NCBI RefSeq assembly: GCF_001690195.1
Contig: NZ_LZGM01000120.1
Coordinates: 1-64,000 of the forward strand
DNA length: 64,000 nucleotides
Direction of reading: 5' to 3'
Origin: Gilliamella sp. wkB108
GTDB lineage: Bacteria > Pseudomonadota > Gammaproteobacteria > Enterobacterales > Orbaceae
Made by a program: the position numbers and the translations under genes. A model generated the notes under the pieces. It saw nothing but the letters and a program-made list of their open reading frames with translations. It had not been told where the DNA came from and did not search any database. Shown in pieces: positions 36,654 through 47,237 of the stretch. Position 1 is the first letter of the stretch; every line of letters begins with the position of its first letter.

Positions 36654-36991
36654 CTTTACGTGATTAGTGCAAGATTGTTACTCTTTATTGGTTGAATAAA
36701 AATCAACCAGTAATGCGATTTAATGAACTTAAACGAAGTATTAAAATATTGCTTTTAAAACGTTAAGTAACACTTTAAAAGAAATGGAAAAAATACCCGC
36801 AAATTCTACCTAAAGTTGAATAGGGGTTACTGGATCGAGGAAAAACTTTAGTGCCTATTTTTTAGATAGGCTTTGCCAATGTGAAAATCTTCATAACAAC
36901 GATAAATTATAATATGTTAAAACTGTCAGAATTAATCTCTGAATTATCGCCGACATTGCCGGCGAATTGGTTCATTAGTCACAAATAAATG

Positions 36992-38149
36992 CTATAAACA
37001 AAAATCCTTAATCAAGCGCTCAATAGTCACTTTAGTTGGTTTTAAAAAGTCCATTGAGATAAATTCATCGGGTTGATGCGCTTGCTCAATAGAACCCGGC
37101 CCTAGTACGATTGTTGGAGCAATCTGATTTAAATAAGGGGCTTCAGTGCTGTAATTAACGGTTTGCGCTGTATGACCAACCAGCTTTTCAATATGCTGCA
37201 ATGCTGGGTGATCTTTTTTACATTCATATCCGGGTATTGGCGAAACTTCATATTCCACCGCAATACGATTAGGATATTTATCCATTACCGGCTGTAATGC
37301 TTCACATAGTGCATTATAAAGTGAATCGACATCATTATCCGGTAGTACACGAATATCAATAATGAGTTCACAGCAACCACAAATACAATTAGCTGCATCA
37401 CCACCATGGATCACACCCAAATTCAAAGTCGGGTAGGGAACGGTAAAGCCATCATTATGGTATTGTTCTTTAAATTTCTGTTTTAATTTTAATAAACGCT
37501 CAATAACTAAATGCATAATTTCAATCGCATTAATGCCTTTATCTGGATCGCTAGAATGACCTGATTTACCAATGACTTTAATCGAATTGGATAAAAAGCC
37601 CTTGTGAGCGCGAATTGGAATTAATGATGTTGGTTCACCAATAATGGTACAATCGGGTTGCAATTGAGTCTGTTTAGCAAAAAAAGAAGCGCCAGCCATG
37701 GAGGTTTCTTCATCTGCGGTGGCCAGTACATAAATTGGCTTAGTGAGTTTTTTGAGATCTATATCACGCAGTGCATCTAAAATAAAAGCAAAAAAGCCTT
37801 TCATATCAGCAGTACCAAGTCCATATAATTTGTTATTTTCTTCGGTTAATTTAAACGGATCTTTGGTCCATTGACCGTCGTCAAAAGGAACAGTATCACT
37901 ATGGCCACTCAGTAATAATCCACCTTTAGTTTTATTTTGGCTATTGGAATAGGTAGCGAGCAGATTAAATTTATGACGAGTATTAGGCACAGGTTGAATA
38001 TCCACCGTAAAGCCTAAATCAGTAAACCAAGTGGCTAATTTATCAATAAGCGGTTGGTTGGAATAATCTAATTTTTCATTGGTGACATTACTGATAGTCG
38101 GGGTTGAAATAAGTTCATTATAGAGAGTCAAAAAAGAGGGAAGTGTCAT
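36992..38149 (-). CDS. argE: Acetylornithine deacetylase ArgE
   Basis: This 385-residue M20 metallopeptidase-family enzyme hydrolyses N-acetylornithine to ornithine in arginine synthesis. Motifs: [15 protein letters not shown] (first zinc His), [12 protein letters not shown] (bridging Asp), [12 protein letters not shown] (catalytic and zinc Glu) and GEPTSLIPI, with a dimerisation domain containing GKSGHSSDP. It is isolated from other arg genes in this window. Confidence 0.93.
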   Translation of the reverse strand: MTLPSFLTLYNELISTPTISNVTNEKLDYSNQPLIDKLATWFTDLGFTVDIQPVPNTRHKFNLLATYSNSQNKTKGGLLLSGHSDTVPFDDGQWTKDPFKLTEENNKLYGLGTADMKGFFAFILDALRDIDLKKLTKPIYVLATADEETSMAGASFFAKQTQLQPDCTIIGEPTSLIPIRAHKGFLSNSIKVIGKSGHSSDPDKGINAIEIMHLVIERLLKLKQKFKEQYHNDGFTVPYPTLNLGVIHGGDAANCICGCCELIIDIRVLPDNDVDSLYNALCEALQPVMDKYPNRIAVEYEVSPIPGYECKKDHPALQHIEKLVGHTAQTVNYSTEAPYLNQIAPTIVLGPGSIEQAHQPDEFISMDFLKPTKVTIERLIKDFCL

Positions 38150-39102
38150 AAAAATTACCTTTATAAAATAGCCTAACGCAAGTTCAATAATCGAATTATA
38201 AGCATAGCACTTAGCTTAGCATTTGCCTATGATTTAGCGCACGCTTTCATTTTATTGGTAGTTATTAGCAGTCTATAAGTGACATCATCACACCTTAACT
38301 TGTTGTATCTTAGACAAGATTAGGAAATGGTGACATAGTTTGGATCCAGTGCTACCACGGACGGTATTAGTAAAAGCGTTTTTAATTAGCAACCGTGCCA
38401 TATTTACGTTAAACAGGATTGGTGAGAATCTTGCTAAACAATCTCCCCACACCCCACGGGAAGTAGTGGTCACTGCGTGACTATCTTCACTTGCTAATTG
38501 ACACTTAACGAACTACTATGTATCGCACATTCCTGTGCGTTTTTGGCTCATCCGGCATCCTACCATATGTTATATGCCAATTAACTCCCTTGGTACCACT
38601 TAAGCGGAGGGATTAAAGACCAATACCTTTTTGCAATAAAAGGGTAGGCTATTAAGGTAGTTAGGTTTTTTAGGTGTTAAATTAACCGTTAAAGTGTGAC
38701 GACAACTGAAGGGGTAGCACGGAAAACAGCGAGATTTGCCGAAAGAGTGAGTTGTAGCAAAAAATCATGACCAATGCATTAAGGCCAAATGAAGGCGGAT
38801 GAACGTTGTAGACCACAATCTACAGGTTTGTGTTGGGGTTGTAAGGCAATTTTACCGCTAAAATTCTTTAATTCGAGCGTTGGTATTGTAATTAAGATAA
38901 TCATCGAATCCTATAGCGGTCGAAACCTTACGGACTGTAATGATTAAACCATTATTGTCATCATTATTTTAGTTAAGATTCGCACTTAGTATTTGGATTC
39001 AAGAATACCAAGTACCATTAAAACTAATAATTAATTATAATGAACACAATTGCTGTGTATGCTTGATACTGTGCTAATGTAATCAATGGATGATTAATAA
39101 GT
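38150..39102. other. ORF-poor stretch with hairpins, possible structured RNA or decayed element
   Basis: This 950-base stretch between argE and the next gene has no convincing protein, and its middle looks more GC-rich and purine-patterned than the other intergenic regions. Visible structures are a hairpin at 38460-38488 (GAAG...GTCAC TGC GTGAC...CTTC), a terminator at 38524-38544, and a TGTAGA/TCTACA hairpin at 38807-38824. I could not match it to tRNA, tmRNA, RNase P RNA or a group II intron domain V. Confidence 0.4.
38524..38544 (+). terminator. Orphan rho-independent terminator
   Basis: CGCACA (38524-38529) pairs with TGTGCG (38534-38539) around TTCC, followed by five T. No protein gene ends upstream on the plus strand, so it would terminate an unannotated transcript. 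Confidence 0.65.
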
Positions 39103-39501
39103 ATGAAAAATTTTATCAGAATAATAATGGTTTTATTGTTAAGTCTTACTTTGCTACCGTTTGCCCAAGCACAAACTTTTGTGAAGCAAGATTATGGTAA
39201 TGATAATATTGAAGGTTTAGCTTATATCAATAATAAAGCTAAACAATTTATTAATCAGTATAACCAGCAACACCACACCAACTGGCAATCACTTGAGCCT
39301 AGTGCTAAAGTTATCGTTCCTAAATGTGCGGTACCGTTAAAAGCTAAATGGGAAAAAGTTATATTAGGTGATGACCATATTCCCCATAAATATGTTATCG
39401 CTGTTTATTGTGAAAAAATGCGTGATCCTAAACAAAAAAAATGGAGTGTAAGGGTTCAAGTGTGCGATGAACAAAGTGAACTAATAACTTCGATAAAGTA
39501 G
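39103..39501 (+). CDS. Small exported protein of unknown function
   Basis: This 132-residue protein has a clear Sec signal peptide (MKNFIRIIMVLLLSL to FAQAQ). The mature part has about 108 residues with three cysteines (in PKCAVPL, VYCEKM and VQVCDE), two of which could form a disulfide. No family was recognised. It is likely periplasmic. It stands alone and its 3' end faces that of umuC 52 bases away. Confidence 0.75.
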   Translation: MKNFIRIIMVLLLSLTLLPFAQAQTFVKQDYGNDNIEGLAYINNKAKQFINQYNQQHHTNWQSLEPSAKVIVPKCAVPLKAKWEKVILGDDHIPHKYVIAVYCEKMRDPKQKKWSVRVQVCDEQSELITSIK

Positions 39502-39552
39502 AGAGTTTAAACCGAAAGCCAACTATTTTTATTTCTACTGATCATTGATAAT

Positions 39553-40809
39553 TTATTTCACCAATGGTAACTCATCCCATCGAGTCGTGTAGCGTTGGCT
39601 AAGTCGTTCTCGCTTTATCTGCCAAGGGGCTTGTTGTCGTATTCCGCCTAGTTGGATCGTGTTTTTCCCCATTTTTTGATTAATGCTGTCTATTGTTTGC
39701 ATTAATTTGTCATTTTTTTGAGATGATTTGCTGGTGAATAAATCATACTGAGAATTGCTGTTTTTGGCTTTTAGATCCAATAGCATTACCCCCGCTTTCA
39801 TAAATAAACATCCTTTTTTATAAATAGTTTGTAATCCTTTTTGGGCGGCTTGAATGATTAATCGCGAATCATCAGTAGCAAAGGTAAGTGGCACTACAAT
39901 GGATGGATGATATTGGATGAGATCTTTTCGAAAACGATTCGTTTTTAAAAAAACCAGAACAGCATTAGCAACGGATTTCTGATTTCTGAGTTTTTCAGCA
40001 CCTCGACTTGCATGAATGCGAATAGCCTCTTGTAAGTCAAATAACTCACCAGTTAAACAACCAAAGCTACGTGAAGTCATGATATTTTTTTTAGGCGTAG
40101 ATAAATCATCTAATTCAATACAGGCAATGCCTCGTAGTTCTAATACTGTTCGTTCAAGTACCACTGAAAATTGTTGTCTAATCTGTTTTAAATTGGCTTG
40201 GCGGAGATCCCAAGCTGTATATATACCTAATAAGGTTTGTAGTTTTTCAGCAATACGTCGTCCAACCCCCCAAATCTCATCAATAGTAAATGCCTGTAAT
40301 ATTTTACGCTGTCCCTTTTCATTAGTCGGCAAGCAGTAAACCCCTTGATGAATAGTTTGCTTTTTAGCAATATGGTTGGCTAATTTTGCCAAGGTGCGTG
40401 TTGATGCAATACCGATACTGACCGGTATACCTGTATCTCGTTTAACTATTGCCCTTAATTTTTGGCAATGTGTCGTGATATCATTAAATCCATTTAATTG
40501 AATAAAAGCCTCATCAATAGAATAAGGTTCAATATCAGCCGTATAGTTTCGTACTGTATCAAAAACACGTTGGCTCATATCGCCATAAAGTTCGTAATTA
40601 GAACTTAATAATGTTATTTGTTTTCGAATATGAGTGGGAATTTGAAAGGCTGGCATTCCCATGGGTACTAGGGGTTTTAGTTCATTAGATCGTGCAATTA
40701 CACAACCGTCATTATTGGATAAAATACCAATTGGTTTTCCTTCTAATTTAGGGTTAAATACTCGTTCGCAAGAAGCGTAAAAGTTATTACAGTCTATCAA
40801 GCCGATCAT
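39553..40809 (-). CDS. umuC: DNA polymerase V catalytic subunit UmuC
   Basis: This 418-residue Y-family translesion polymerase acts with processed UmuD. The start is IGLIDCNNFYASCERVF with the first catalytic Asp. SIDEAF carries the second acidic pair near residue 100. IGIASTRTLAKLANHIAK, the helix-hairpin-helix DEIWGVGRR and the little-finger domain follow. An upstream in-frame extension lies inside umuD, so I start at the ATG that overlaps the umuD stop as TAATG. It is SOS-induced as part of umuDC. Confidence 0.95.
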   Translation of the reverse strand: MIGLIDCNNFYASCERVFNPKLEGKPIGILSNNDGCVIARSNELKPLVPMGMPAFQIPTHIRKQITLLSSNYELYGDMSQRVFDTVRNYTADIEPYSIDEAFIQLNGFNDITTHCQKLRAIVKRDTGIPVSIGIASTRTLAKLANHIAKKQTIHQGVYCLPTNEKGQRKILQAFTIDEIWGVGRRIAEKLQTLLGIYTAWDLRQANLKQIRQQFSVVLERTVLELRGIACIELDDLSTPKKNIMTSRSFGCLTGELFDLQEAIRIHASRGAEKLRNQKSVANAVLVFLKTNRFRKDLIQYHPSIVVPLTFATDDSRLIIQAAQKGLQTIYKKGCLFMKAGVMLLDLKAKNSNSQYDLFTSKSSQKNDKLMQTIDSINQKMGKNTIQLGGIRQQAPWQIKRERLSQRYTTRWDELPLVK

Positions 40810-41252
40810 TAATGTCCTCGATTTCGTAAAGAATGAATTGTATGGATCACAACGCCCCAAATATGTACTTCTTTACCTGTTAATGGAATGGGTGGATAAA
40901 GTTCATTCCCTGATAATAAATGGTGTTGTCCGTTGATTAATCCCAAGCATTTGCATGTTAACTCACCATCAACAGCAGCAACTACAATATCATCGAGTTT
41001 TGGTTCTAAAGATCGGTCAACAACTAATAAATCACCACTATAAATAGCATAATCAATCATCGAATCACCCACTGCTTTTATATAATATGTTGCACTGGGG
41101 TGTTTAATCAGATGTTCTGTTAAATCAAGTTTAGTTTCTAAATAATCATCAGCAGGTGAAGGGAATCCTGCTCTGACCGGTGTATCGACTAAAGGTAAAT
41201 GATTTTTGGCTGAAATATCAACCAATCCAAGCACAATACAATCTTTACTCAA
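40809..41252 (-). CDS. umuD: UmuD, LexA-like self-cleaving pol V subunit
   Basis: This protein of about 147 residues belongs to the S24 family. The catalytic Ser is in VGDSMID and the Lys in AAVDGELTCK. The processing site reads RAGFPSP (Ala-Gly) where E. coli has Cys-Gly; LexA also uses Ala-Gly. The farthest upstream ATG (41288) would add an odd hydrophobic leader. A TTG at 41252 has AGGAG seven bases upstream and gives a normal N-terminal length, so I choose it. A LexA box lies 65 bases before. The stop overlaps the umuC start. Confidence 0.92.
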   Translation of the reverse strand: MSKDCIVLGLVDISAKNHLPLVDTPVRAGFPSPADDYLETKLDLTEHLIKHPSATYYIKAVGDSMIDYAIYSGDLLVVDRSLEPKLDDIVVAAVDGELTCKCLGLINGQHHLLSGNELYPPIPLTGKEVHIWGVVIHTIHSLRNRGH

Positions 41253-41316
41253 AAAAGTTCTCCTACAAACCAATATAAAAATCATCACTAAAATATGATG
41301 CGCTCAATAAAATTAC

Positions 41317-41332
41317 CTGTGTAAATATACAG
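41317..41332. promoter_or_regulatory. LexA (SOS) box of umuDC
   Basis: CTGTGTAAATATACAG fits the CTG-N10-CAG LexA consensus with an AT-rich centre. It sits in the umuD promoter region. The rest of 41289-41681 holds no gene. Confidence 0.85.
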
Positions 41333-41687
41333 TATTAAATGAGTATTTCAATAGAATTCTATGTAAAAAAAGAGAAATGAAGCAGAAAAATGCTTATATG
41401 AGTGGTTAAATCATTAAAAGTTAACAAGGAAGATAATAAAAATTAGATTAATTTTATCAATATGTTACTTAGTTGATTTAGTAAAATTATTTTATCGCTA
41501 TGCAATAAGTCAAATCATAGATGTTTTATTAATTTTTATTTTTTTGTGTGCTTCAGTTATGAGTTAATTTTATTTATAAAAAATATTTGGTATTATTTAA
41601 TTAAATTTAATGAACACGCATAATAAATAGTTAAGCTTCATATTATAACATATTATAAATTAAACACTTTAAAACAAGGTATTGGTA

Positions 41688-42761
41688 ATGAAACAGTTAA
41701 GTAAAAAATGGGGTATTGTTGCAATTATCGTTATTGCTGTTGGTTTTATCATATGGCAACAAACAAAAACTGATGGATTTGGATCGGACTTTATAAGTGG
41801 TAATGGGCGTATCGAAGCAACCGAAATAAATATTTCAGCCAAATTAGCAGGAAGAATTGAAAAGATCAATGTAGAAGAAGGCGATTTTGTTAAAGCCAAT
41901 CAACCTCTCGTTATTATGCAGACTGATACTTTACAAGCAAAATTAAATGAAGCCAAAGCGCAATATCGCCAAGCTGTTAGTAATGAAGCCAATGCTAAAG
42001 CTCAAGTCGCTTTAAAAATGAGTGACAAAATTGCAGCAGAAGCGGGAGTTACTCAAAAAGAGAGTGATTTAGATATAGCGTTAAAACACCTTGCAAGAAC
42101 GACGTCTCTTTATCAAAAAGGTGCTTTATCTGTTCAACAATATGATGATGATACAGCAACCGTTAATAGCGCCAGAGCGGCGTTAGATTCAGCTAAATCG
42201 CAAATTGTTGCTGCAGATGCTGCTATCCAAGCGGCGCAAGCGAGTGTTGATAGTTCTGTTGCCGCTATTAATGTTGCTAGCGCTAATATTAGCCAAATTC
42301 AAGCTGATATAGATGATAGTACATTAACCGCACCTGTTGATGGACGTATTCAATATCGCATAGCCCAACCAGGGGAAGTTTTAGCTTCTGGTGGTAAAGT
42401 ACTAAATTTAGTGAATTTAGCTGATGTTTATCTTACCTTCTTTTTACCTGAAACAATAGCCGGAAGAGTAGCAATAGGTGATGAGGTTAGATTAGTCCTT
42501 GATGCATTACCGAATAAGGCGATTTCAGCAAAAGTTTCATTTGTATCAAGTGTTGCCCAATTTACACCTAAAACAGTTGAAACCAGAGATGAACGACAAA
42601 AATTGATGTTCCGAGTAAAAGCCCAATTAAGTCCTGAATTATTACAATGTTATACTAACCAAGTCAAAACAGGTTTACCTGGAGTAGCTTGGGTTAGACT
42701 TGATCCTAAAACATCTTGGCCAGCCGGTTTATCTGATCTAGCGAAGTGTCCAACCAAATAA
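41688..42761 (+). CDS. yhiI: HlyD-family membrane fusion protein YhiI
   Basis: About 357 residues: one N-terminal membrane anchor (WGIVAIIVIAVGFIIW), a biotinyl-lipoyl half-motif (GRIEATEINISAKLAGRIEKI), a long alpha-hairpin rich in Ala and Gln (about 90-205), then DSTLTAPVDGRI and a beta-barrel. This is the periplasmic adaptor of an ABC exporter. I prefer ATG 41688 over the TTG two codons earlier. rbbA starts 13 bases after its stop, giving the same order yhiI-rbbA-yhhJ as E. coli. Confidence 0.9.
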   Translation: MKQLSKKWGIVAIIVIAVGFIIWQQTKTDGFGSDFISGNGRIEATEINISAKLAGRIEKINVEEGDFVKANQPLVIMQTDTLQAKLNEAKAQYRQAVSNEANAKAQVALKMSDKIAAEAGVTQKESDLDIALKHLARTTSLYQKGALSVQQYDDDTATVNSARAALDSAKSQIVAADAAIQAAQASVDSSVAAINVASANISQIQADIDDSTLTAPVDGRIQYRIAQPGEVLASGGKVLNLVNLADVYLTFFLPETIAGRVAIGDEVRLVLDALPNKAISAKVSFVSSVAQFTPKTVETRDERQKLMFRVKAQLSPELLQCYTNQVKTGLPGVAWVRLDPKTSWPAGLSDLAKCPTK

Positions 42762-42774
42762 TTGGAGATAACCT

Positions 42775-45573
42775 ATGTCAGAATCAGACAACAAGGATTT
42801 AGCTTTACCTGCTGAAGATAAACCCGTTGATGATGCAGTGGTGAGAGTAAATAATGTCACCCTGCATTATAAAAAAACGTGCGCACTTGATAATATAAGT
42901 TTGAATTTTCCTCCTCGTTGTATGGTTGGATTAATTGGTCCAGACGGTGTGGGTAAATCAAGTTTATTATCACTTATCGCTGGCGCACATGTTATTCAAG
43001 AAGGTTTGGTCTATGTTTTAGATGGTGATATGAAAGATAAATCTCACCGCAAATCTGTATGTACTCGAATCGCTTATATGCCTCAAGGGTTAGGTAAAAA
43101 CCTTTATCCAACTTTATCGGTTGAAGAAAATTTACAGTTTTTTGCTCGTCTTTTTGGTAACAATGCAGCAGAGCGCCGTCGTCGTATCGATGAATTAACT
43201 CGCAGTACCGGACTTTATCCATTTCTATCAAGACCGGCGGGACGATTGTCTGGAGGAATGAAACAAAAAGTAAGCTTATGTTCTGCTTTGATTCATGATC
43301 CTGATTTATTAATTCTCGATGAACCAACTACTGGTGTTGATCCACTTTCCAGAGCGCAATTTTGGCAACTCATTAATAAAATTCGTGAGCAACGACCACA
43401 AATGAGTGTTATTGTAGCAACAGCTTATATGGATGAGGCACAAAACTTCGATTGGTTAGTTGCTATGTATGGTGGTAAGATCCTTGAAACAGGCACCCCT
43501 CAATCATTATTGACTAAAACCGGCAAAGATAACTTAGATGCAGCTTTTATTGAATTAATGCCAGAAGATGCAAAACAAGGTTATCAATCTGTTGAGATCC
43601 CACCACTTGAAATCAATCAACAAACGCAAATTGCGATAGAAGCAAAAGGATTGACTAAACAATTTGGTAATTTTATTGCGGTTGATCATGTCAATTTTTC
43701 CATTAAACAGGGAGAAATATTCGGATTTTTAGGATCGAATGGATGTGGTAAATCAACGACCATGAAAATGTTAACCGGATTATTGCCTATTTCATCAGGT
43801 GAAGCATGGTTATTTGGTAAACCGGTTGATGCCAGTGATATAAACGTAAGACGTCATTTAGGTTATATGTCACAGGCTTTTTCTTTATATAGCGAATTAA
43901 CGGTTGAACAAAATTTAGTTTTGCATGCACGTCTATTTGGCATTGAAGAAAGCAAAATTCCGGCTCGGGTTGAAGCCTTACTTAAACGGTTTGGCTTAGA
44001 ACAAGATGCACAAAGTCTACCGGATAGTTTGCCGTTAGGGGTAAAACAGCGGTTATCATTATCGGTTGCGGTAGTGCATAATCCTGAAATTCTGATTCTC
44101 GATGAACCAACATCCGGCGTCGATCCCATTGCGCGGGATGATTTTTGGCGTTTAATTATTGAACTTTCCCGTCAAGATAAAGTAACGGTATTTATTACTA
44201 CGCATTTTATGAATGAAGCGGCAAGATGTGACAGGATCTCATTAATGCATGCCGGTAAGGTTTTAGCCAGTGATACACCAGATAATATTATTGCATCAAA
44301 AAAAGCTAAAACGTTAGAAGAAGCATTTATCAACTATTTGGTTGATGCAGGTGCTGATGATACCGCAACCGATGAGAAAGCCGAAGAAACATCGAACGTC
44401 AATAATAATAGCGAAGTAAATAATTCATCTAATAGTCATCTTAGTGGTTTTAGTTTAACGCGAATGATTGGTTGTCTATGGCGTGAAACATTAGAACTTT
44501 CTCGCGATCCACTGCGAGCAGTGTTAGCCTTATTAGGTTCAGCCATTTTAATGTTAGTTATGGGATATGGCATTACAATGGATGTGGAAGATCTTCGTTT
44601 TGCGGTACTCGATCGTGATCAAAGTGGTATCAGTCAAAATTACACGCTGAATCTATCTGGTTCAAAACGTTATTTTATCGAGCAATCACCGATAACTGAT
44701 TATAATACTATGGATGCGCGAATGCGTAGTGGAGACATTTCCTTAGCGATTGAAATTCCACCTAACTTTGGTCGGGATATACAACGAGGCGATCGTGTTG
44801 ATATTGCTATTTGGATTGACGGTGCTATGCCACTACGTGCAGATACCATTAAAGGCTATGTTCAAGGAATGCATCTAGCTTGGCTGAGTGAAAAAGCTAA
44901 AGAACATCTAGGGCAGAATATGGGTAGTTTAGCTAATGTAGAGACAAGATATCGCTATAATCCAGATATTAAAAGCTTGCCATCAATGGTACCGGCAGTG
45001 ATCCCAATTTTACTGTTGATGATCCCATCAATGTTAGCTGCTTTATCAGTAGTACGTGAAAAAGAGATGGGATCAATTATCAATCTCTACGTAACACCGG
45101 TAACAAGAACTGAATTTTTATTAGGCAAACAAGTTCCTTATATTATCATCTCGATGCTGAGCTTTTTATTATTATTAATAATGGCGATAACCATTTTTAA
45201 AGTACCGATTAAAGGTAGTATATTAACTTTGTGCCTAGCTGCTTTAGCCTATTGTATTATCTCAACCGGATTCGGATTATTGGCATCAACAGTAACACGT
45301 AGTCAGATTGCGGTTATATTTTTAACGTGCGTTGGAACTATGCTACCGGCAATTCAATTTTCAGGACTGCTTAATCCGGTTTCATCATTAGAAGGGATAG
45401 GGCGCTATATTGGTGAAGTTTACCCTACAACGCATTTATTGATCATAGCAAGAGGTGTATTTAATAAAGCGCTTGGTTTTGCTGATTTGCATAGTTCTAT
45501 TTTCGCTTTATTAGTGACAATTCCTATTGTAATTGGCGTTAGTATTTTACTTCTTAAAAAGCAGGAAGGATAA
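42775..45573 (+). CDS. rbbA: RbbA: ribosome-associated ATPase fused to ABC-2 permease
   Basis: This 932-residue protein combines two ATP-binding cassettes with an ABC-2 permease. The first cassette has GPDGVGKSS as Walker A, LSGGMKQK as signature and [13 protein letters not shown] as Walker B. The second has GSNGCGKST and [11 protein letters not shown]. Its signature position reads [10 protein letters not shown] instead of LSGG, as in E. coli RbbA. After a low-complexity Asn/Ser linker (about 540-560), the permease has one helix, a large periplasmic loop and five or six further helices, ending LLLKKQEG. E. coli RbbA stimulates translation and associates with ribosomes. The permease half implies an export role too. 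Confidence 0.93.
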   Translation: MSESDNKDLALPAEDKPVDDAVVRVNNVTLHYKKTCALDNISLNFPPRCMVGLIGPDGVGKSSLLSLIAGAHVIQEGLVYVLDGDMKDKSHRKSVCTRIAYMPQGLGKNLYPTLSVEENLQFFARLFGNNAAERRRRIDELTRSTGLYPFLSRPAGRLSGGMKQKVSLCSALIHDPDLLILDEPTTGVDPLSRAQFWQLINKIREQRPQMSVIVATAYMDEAQNFDWLVAMYGGKILETGTPQSLLTKTGKDNLDAAFIELMPEDAKQGYQSVEIPPLEINQQTQIAIEAKGLTKQFGNFIAVDHVNFSIKQGEIFGFLGSNGCGKSTTMKMLTGLLPISSGEAWLFGKPVDASDINVRRHLGYMSQAFSLYSELTVEQNLVLHARLFGIEESKIPARVEALLKRFGLEQDAQSLPDSLPLGVKQRLSLSVAVVHNPEILILDEPTSGVDPIARDDFWRLIIELSRQDKVTVFITTHFMNEAARCDRISLMHAGKVLASDTPDNIIASKKAKTLEEAFINYLVDAGADDTATDEKAEETSNVNNNSEVNNSSNSHLSGFSLTRMIGCLWRETLELSRDPLRAVLALLGSAILMLVMGYGITMDVEDLRFAVLDRDQSGISQNYTLNLSGSKRYFIEQSPITDYNTMDARMRSGDISLAIEIPPNFGRDIQRGDRVDIAIWIDGAMPLRADTIKGYVQGMHLAWLSEKAKEHLGQNMGSLANVETRYRYNPDIKSLPSMVPAVIPILLLMIPSMLAALSVVREKEMGSIINLYVTPVTRTEFLLGKQVPYIIISMLSFLLLLIMAITIFKVPIKGSILTLCLAALAYCIISTGFGLLASTVTRSQIAVIFLTCVGTMLPAIQFSGLLNPVSSLEGIGRYIGEVYPTTHLLIIARGVFNKALGFADLHSSIFALLVTIPIVIGVSILLLKKQEG

Positions 45574-45578
45574 ATATT

Positions 45579-46709
45579 ATGCAGAGTTTAATTAATATTT
45601 ATCGTTTAGGTATAAAAGAGTTATGGGGCTTATTACGCGATCCTATTATGTTACTATTAATCGCTTATTGCTTTACGCTTGATATTTATACCGCAGCGAC
45701 AGCAACATCTGATTCCCTTCATCATGCTTCCATAGCTATAGTAGATGAAGATGATTCACCATTATCAAGACAAATTATTCAAGCCTTTTATCCACCGATG
45801 TTCATAAAACCAGTTAAATTAAATTCAATGGATGAAATGGATCGAGGTATGGATACAGATAAATATACCTTTGCTTTGAATATTCCACCTGATTTTCAGC
45901 GTGATGTTTTAAATAATCAAAGCCCACAAATTCAGCTTAATGTGGATGCAACTCGTATGGGGCAGGCTTTTGTTGGTAATGGTTACATTTCCCAAATTAT
46001 TTCTGGTGAAATAACAGAATTTGTCAATCGCTATAGAGAAACAAATAATCTACCGGTCAACATCGAAGTACATACCGCTTTTAACCCTAACTTAACTCGT
46101 TCATGGTTTGGCTCGGTCATGGAGATCATTAATATTGTCACCACATTGTCAATCATTTTAACCGGTGCTGCATTAATGCGAGAACGTGAACATGGTACTA
46201 TCGATCACTTACTTTCCATGCCAGTTACACCTTTTGAAATTATGATGTCTAAAATCTGGTCTATGGGATTAGTGGTACTTGTTTCGACATGGGGTGCATT
46301 ATTAGCGGTGGTACACGGTTGGCTTAACGTGCCAATTTATGGATCGGTAACACTGTTTTTAGTTGGGGCGGCATTACATCTTTTTGTGACAACTTCTTTA
46401 GGTATTTTTATGGCAACAGTAGCTAAATCAACCGCACAATTTGCCATGTTATTTATTCTAATTTTATTACCACTGCAAATGTTATCTGGAGGAAGTACTC
46501 CGCGTGAAAGCATGCCTGAGATTGTACAAAATATTATGATGATTGCACCAACAACGCATTTTGTTGAATTAGGACAAGCAATCTTATATCGAAGTGCAGG
46601 AATTGAAGTAGTTTGGACATCTTTTGTATGGTTACTAGGTATCGGTACTGTATTCTTCCTTTTCGCCTTAATGCGTTTTCGTAAATCAATTGTTAATATG
46701 GGATCGTAA
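45579..46709 (+). CDS. yhhJ: ABC-2 type permease YhhJ
   Basis: This 376-residue inner-membrane permease has an N-terminal helix, a large periplasmic domain (about 45-170) and five or six C-terminal helices with LMREREHGTIDHLLSMPV, the usual cytoplasmic signature. It lies five bases after rbbA and should pair with it. A long palindromic hairpin follows at 46742. Confidence 0.9.
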   Translation: MQSLINIYRLGIKELWGLLRDPIMLLLIAYCFTLDIYTAATATSDSLHHASIAIVDEDDSPLSRQIIQAFYPPMFIKPVKLNSMDEMDRGMDTDKYTFALNIPPDFQRDVLNNQSPQIQLNVDATRMGQAFVGNGYISQIISGEITEFVNRYRETNNLPVNIEVHTAFNPNLTRSWFGSVMEIINIVTTLSIILTGAALMREREHGTIDHLLSMPVTPFEIMMSKIWSMGLVVLVSTWGALLAVVHGWLNVPIYGSVTLFLVGAALHLFVTTSLGIFMATVAKSTAQFAMLFILILLPLQMLSGGSTPRESMPEIVQNIMMIAPTTHFVELGQAILYRSAGIEVVWTSFVWLLGIGTVFFLFALMRFRKSIVNMGS

Positions 46710-46741
46710 GAGCCTATTAAACATTGAATACCAACTGATAA

Positions 46742-46777
46742 TTATTTAACTACCTTTAAACTAAGGTAGTTAAATAA
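46742..46777 (+). terminator. Long hairpin after yhhJ
   Basis: A perfect 15-bp stem: TTATTTAACTACCTT (46742-46756) pairs with AAGGTAGTTAAATAA (46763-46777), 6-base loop, then CGTTCTTT. It probably terminates the yhiI-rbbA-yhhJ operon. Confidence 0.65.
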
Positions 46778-46787
46778 CGTTCTTTAG

Positions 46788-47237
46788 ATAGTATCGAATC
46801 ACTAAAATTACTTACTTGTTTTAGTTGATGTTAAATCATTAACAAATCTTCTAACGTAGAGTTAAAAGACGATCTTCCATTGCTGCCCCTGCTGTTACTG
46901 TGGTAACTAAAATCAATTTGGCTAACACTGATATTAAGCTTGTAATAACTCTTTTACCAAAAGTAATCCACCAATAATACCCGCTTTAGCGCCGAGTTTT
47001 AGTAGTTAAATATTGTTATGTAAATAGTATCGAATCACTAAAATTACTTGTTTTAGTTGATGTTAAATCATTAACAAATCTTCTAACGTAGAGTTAAAAG
47101 ACGATCTTCCATTGTTGCTCCGGCTGTTACTGTGGTTACTCAAATCAATTTAACTAACACTGATATTAAGCTTGTAACAACTCTTTTGCCAAAAGCAATC
47201 CACCAATAATACCCGCTTTATCGCCGAGCTTTGGTAG
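46788..47237 (-). repeat. Direct duplication of the ROK-kinase gene 3' end and downstream flank
   Basis: Bases 46788-47006 recur at 47024-47237 with about 90% identity and a 4-base deletion in the second copy. The second copy includes the real last codons of the kinase gene (stop at 47166). The first therefore holds an orphan tail that still reads LGAKAGIIGGLLLVKELLQA followed by a stop. Confidence 0.88.

Noticed and set aside
38288..38473. 61-codon minus-strand frame in the gap after argE
   Set aside because: No ribosome site, no recognisable protein features, and it covers a hairpin-rich part better explained as non-coding.
38150..39102. Group II intron, retron, tmRNA or RNase P RNA
   Set aside because: No domain V-like hairpin, no reverse transcriptase frame, no CCA end and no matching conserved core were found on either strand.
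42992..43327. 111-codon minus-strand frame inside rbbA
   Set aside because: Shadow of the first ATPase cassette, no independent signals.
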